Source: Geminocystis sp050753365 (GTDB lineage: Bacteria; Cyanobacteriota; Cyanobacteriia; Cyanobacteriales; Cyanobacteriaceae). Taken from it: a DNA stretch of 64,000 bases. The translations under genes were made by a program, and so were the position numbers. The stretch spans positions 1-64,000 of the forward strand of contig NZ_JBLZFY010000002.1 in NCBI RefSeq assembly GCF_050753365.1, written 5' to 3'. The notes beneath the pieces were generated by a model. The model worked only from the letters and a program-made list of their open reading frames with translations, was not told the DNA's origin and searched no databases. Positions within the stretch are counted from its first letter, which is position 1; every line of letters starts with the position of its first letter. Positions 62,117-64,000 of the stretch are shown piece after piece.

Positions 62117-64000
62117 ATGCAAAGAATCGACATTCATCCTACCCACACCCACGAAAAATATAAGCTGAGACGGGGTAATCCCTACCCTTTTGGTGCTAGT
62201 TTTGTACCCGGTGGCGTTAACTTCTCCATTTTTTCTAGTCATGCCACCTCTTGCACCCTCGTTTTATTTGAAAAACACGCCCCCCAACCCTTCGCAGAAA
62301 TTCCTTTTCCTGATGAGTTTCGCATCGGTAACGTTTATTCCATGATGGTTTTCGATCTTGATTATGACAATCTGGAATATGGTTATCGCATGGATGGCGC
62401 TAATAATTTTCGAGAAGGACACTGGTTCGACAAAAGCAAAGTTTTACTCGATCCCTATGCTAAAATTATCGGTGGTAGGGATGTATGGGGAGTTACTCCC
62501 GACTGGGATGACATCTACCATCATAGAGCTAGACTGGCTTTCGACGATTTTGACTGGGAGGACGATCGACCTTTAGAAATTCCCCCAGAAGATCAAATAA
62601 TCTACGAGATGCACGTTCGTAGTTTTACTAAACACGCTTCATCAGGCATCAAAGAAAGTCATAAAGGTACATTTGCAGGGATTATTGATAAAATACCCTA
62701 TCTCAAAGAATTAGGGGTGACTTCGATCGAACTCATGCCCGTATTTGAGTTTGACGAATTTGAAAACAGTCGCCCCAACCCCGAAACAGGAGAAACCCTT
62801 TATAACTATTGGGGATATAGCACCGTAGGCTTTTTTGCACCTAAAGCAGGATACGCCGCTACAGGTAAATTCGGGATGCAGGTTGACGAATTGAAAAACC
62901 TTGTCAAACAATTACACAAAAACGGCATTGAGATTATTTTAGACGTAGTTTTCAATCATACCGCCGAAGGTAACGAAAAAGGACCGACTATTTCCTTTCG
63001 AGGTATCGACAACAAAACCTATTATATGCTCACCCCTGAAGGCTATTATTTCAACTTTAGCGGTTGCGGTAATACCCTTAACTGTAATAATCCCATCGTG
63101 CGAGGTATCGTCTTAGATTGTCTTCGTTATTGGGCTTCAGAATACCATATAGACGGCTTTAGATTCGACTTAGCCTCTATTTTAGGACGCGATCCTTGGG
63201 GAGCTCCCCTTGCCAATCCCCCCCTCTTAGAAAGCCTCGCATTTGACCCTATTTTAGCCAAATGTAAGCTCATTGCGGAAGCGTGGGATGCTGGTGGCTT
63301 ATACCAAGTTGGCTCATTTCCAGCCTACGGACGTTGGGGTGAGTGGAATGGGAAATATCGAGATGGAGTGCGCAAATTCCTCAAAGGAGATGGCACGGTA
63401 GGAGAGTTAGCTCAAAGGTTACAAGGTTCACCCGACTTGTATGCCCCAGCAGGTAGAGCGCCCGCTACTTCCATTAACTTTATTACCGCCCATGACGGTT
63501 TTACTTTGATGGATATGGTTTCTTATAACTATAAACATAACGAAGCCAACGGGGAAAATAATAATGATGGTAGTAACGATAATGACAGTTGGAATTGCGG
63601 TTGGGAAGGGGCTACCGACGATGAGGGCATTAATGCTTTACGCCGTAAACAGATTAAGAATGCCATCGCCATTCTCATGGTATCTCAAGGAGTGCCAATG
63701 CTTCTCATGGGGGATGAAATGGGACGCACGAAACACGGCAATAATAACACCTATTGTCACGATAACGAGTTAAACTGGCTGAATTGGGATTTATTGAAGC
63801 AAAATAACGATTTATTCCAATTTACCAAGAATTGTATCGGTTTTCGTAACGCTCACCCCGTGTTAAGAAATACATGGCATTTTCACAACCTCGATTATGT
63901 GGGTAGTGGCTACCCTGATATTAGTTGGCACGGTGTCAAGGCTTGGTATGCAGATTGGTCGCCTTTGAGTAAGACGATCGCATTTATGCTTTGTGGTAAA
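62117..64000 (+). CDS. glgX: Glycogen debranching enzyme (isoamylase-type GlgX), 3' end outside window
   Basis: 628 codons from ATG 62117 to the window edge without a stop; the family has about 700. It hydrolyses alpha-1,6 branches in glycogen breakdown. An N-terminal CBM48-like domain (YPFGASFVPGGVNFSIFSSH) precedes the GH13 barrel with VVFNHTAEGN, the nucleophile FRFDLASILGRD, the acid IAEAWDAGGLY and FITAHDGFTLMD, all in order. The Asn/Asp-rich HNEANGENNNDGSNDNDS loop is typical of GlgX. The frame ends KTIAFMLCGK. The start MQRIDIHPTHTHEKY has a GGCAAAA upstream but no clear SD. Confidence 0.95.
   Translation, partial: MQRIDIHPTHTHEKYKLRRGNPYPFGASFVPGGVNFSIFSSHATSCTLVLFEKHAPQPFAEIPFPDEFRIGNVYSMMVFDLDYDNLEYGYRMDGANNFREGHWFDKSKVLLDPYAKIIGGRDVWGVTPDWDDIYHHRARLAFDDFDWEDDRPLEIPPEDQIIYEMHVRSFTKHASSGIKESHKGTFAGIIDKIPYLKELGVTSIELMPVFEFDEFENSRPNPETGETLYNYWGYSTVGFFAPKAGYAATGKFGMQVDELKNLVKQLHKNGIEIILDVVFNHTAEGNEKGPTISFRGIDNKTYYMLTPEGYYFNFSGCGNTLNCNNPIVRGIVLDCLRYWASEYHIDGFRFDLASILGRDPWGAPLANPPLLESLAFDPILAKCKLIAEAWDAGGLYQVGSFPAYGRWGEWNGKYRDGVRKFLKGDGTVGELAQRLQGSPDLYAPAGRAPATSINFITAHDGFTLMDMVSYNYKHNEANGENNNDGSNDNDSWNCGWEGATDDEGINALRRKQIKNAIAILMVSQGVPMLLMGDEMGRTKHGNNNTYCHDNELNWLNWDLLKQNNDLFQFTKNCIGFRNAHPVLRNTWHFHNLDYVGSGYPDISWHGVKAWYADWSPLSKTIAFMLCGK

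Overview
The window reads as chromosomal DNA of a low-GC, unicellular cyanobacterium. psbK (PSII subunit), a CpcS/CpeS-family phycobilin lyase, pre-plastocyanin, an SLH/OprB porin, KGK-domain and DUF29 proteins, and glycogen enzymes all point to the phylum. The AT-rich base use and the many CGATCG palindromes (mostly TTCGATCGA/GTTCGATCGAAC, with only about two classical HIP1 GCGATCGC sites seen) suggest a Geminocystis/Cyanobacterium-like genus. The genus is an inference; no rRNA is present to confirm it.

Layout. 1-8.3 kb: alpha/beta hydrolase, small HNH, KGK and DUF29 genes, a long-form glucose-1-phosphate nucleotidyltransferase, a lone zinc-ribbon-less TnpB, and a fused ABC ATPase-permease with small membrane proteins. 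8.6-22 kb: 5-oxoprolinase, a decaying triplicated PIN toxin-antitoxin module, peroxiredoxin Q, TrhO, an M16 peptidase, a bilin lyase, a geranylgeranyl-reductase-like flavoprotein, a Fic protein and the E2 subunit of pyruvate dehydrogenase. 22.7-28.2 kb: one giant gene joining a degenerate SF1 (UvrD-like) helicase module to about 70 tandem 13-residue Trp repeats. 28.4-33.2 kb: DUF58, DUF362 and an orphan CRISPR array of 22 repeats. 33-42.7 kb: porin with a Fur-box-like site, RqcH/NFACT, hisF, DUF29, a RelE-type toxin-antitoxin pair, tatC, fructosamine kinase, Fur, petE and the SRP RNA.

42.8-58.1 kb is an accessory, defence-like island. A type I restriction-modification locus (hsdM, hsdS, hsdR) is split by two nests of small genes: HicBA pairs, a nucleotidyltransferase with a stump of its HEPN partner, VapB-like genes with a stump of a PIN toxin, a complete PIN pair, and a HigA half-gene. 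Next to it lie an RNB ribonuclease with three C-terminal dsRNA-binding-like modules and a membrane-anchored CHAT-domain protein. From 58.2 kb the window returns to housekeeping: psbK (missed by length-limited ORF calling), a DJ-1/PfpI protein, and an AGE-family epimerase, STAS protein and glgX in a row, the last running off the window end.

Small repeats are everywhere. There are heptanucleotide tandem repeats of at least six sequences, a MITE family with inverted ends (three full copies and one solo end), a 26-bp dispersed repeat (seven copies), and GC-rich repeats that have entered coding sequences in frame (hsdR, oplAH). The best candidates for undescribed biology are the giant helicase/13-residue-repeat protein, the restriction locus riddled with half-eroded toxin-antitoxin modules, and the RNB/dsRBM nuclease beside a CHAT protein.
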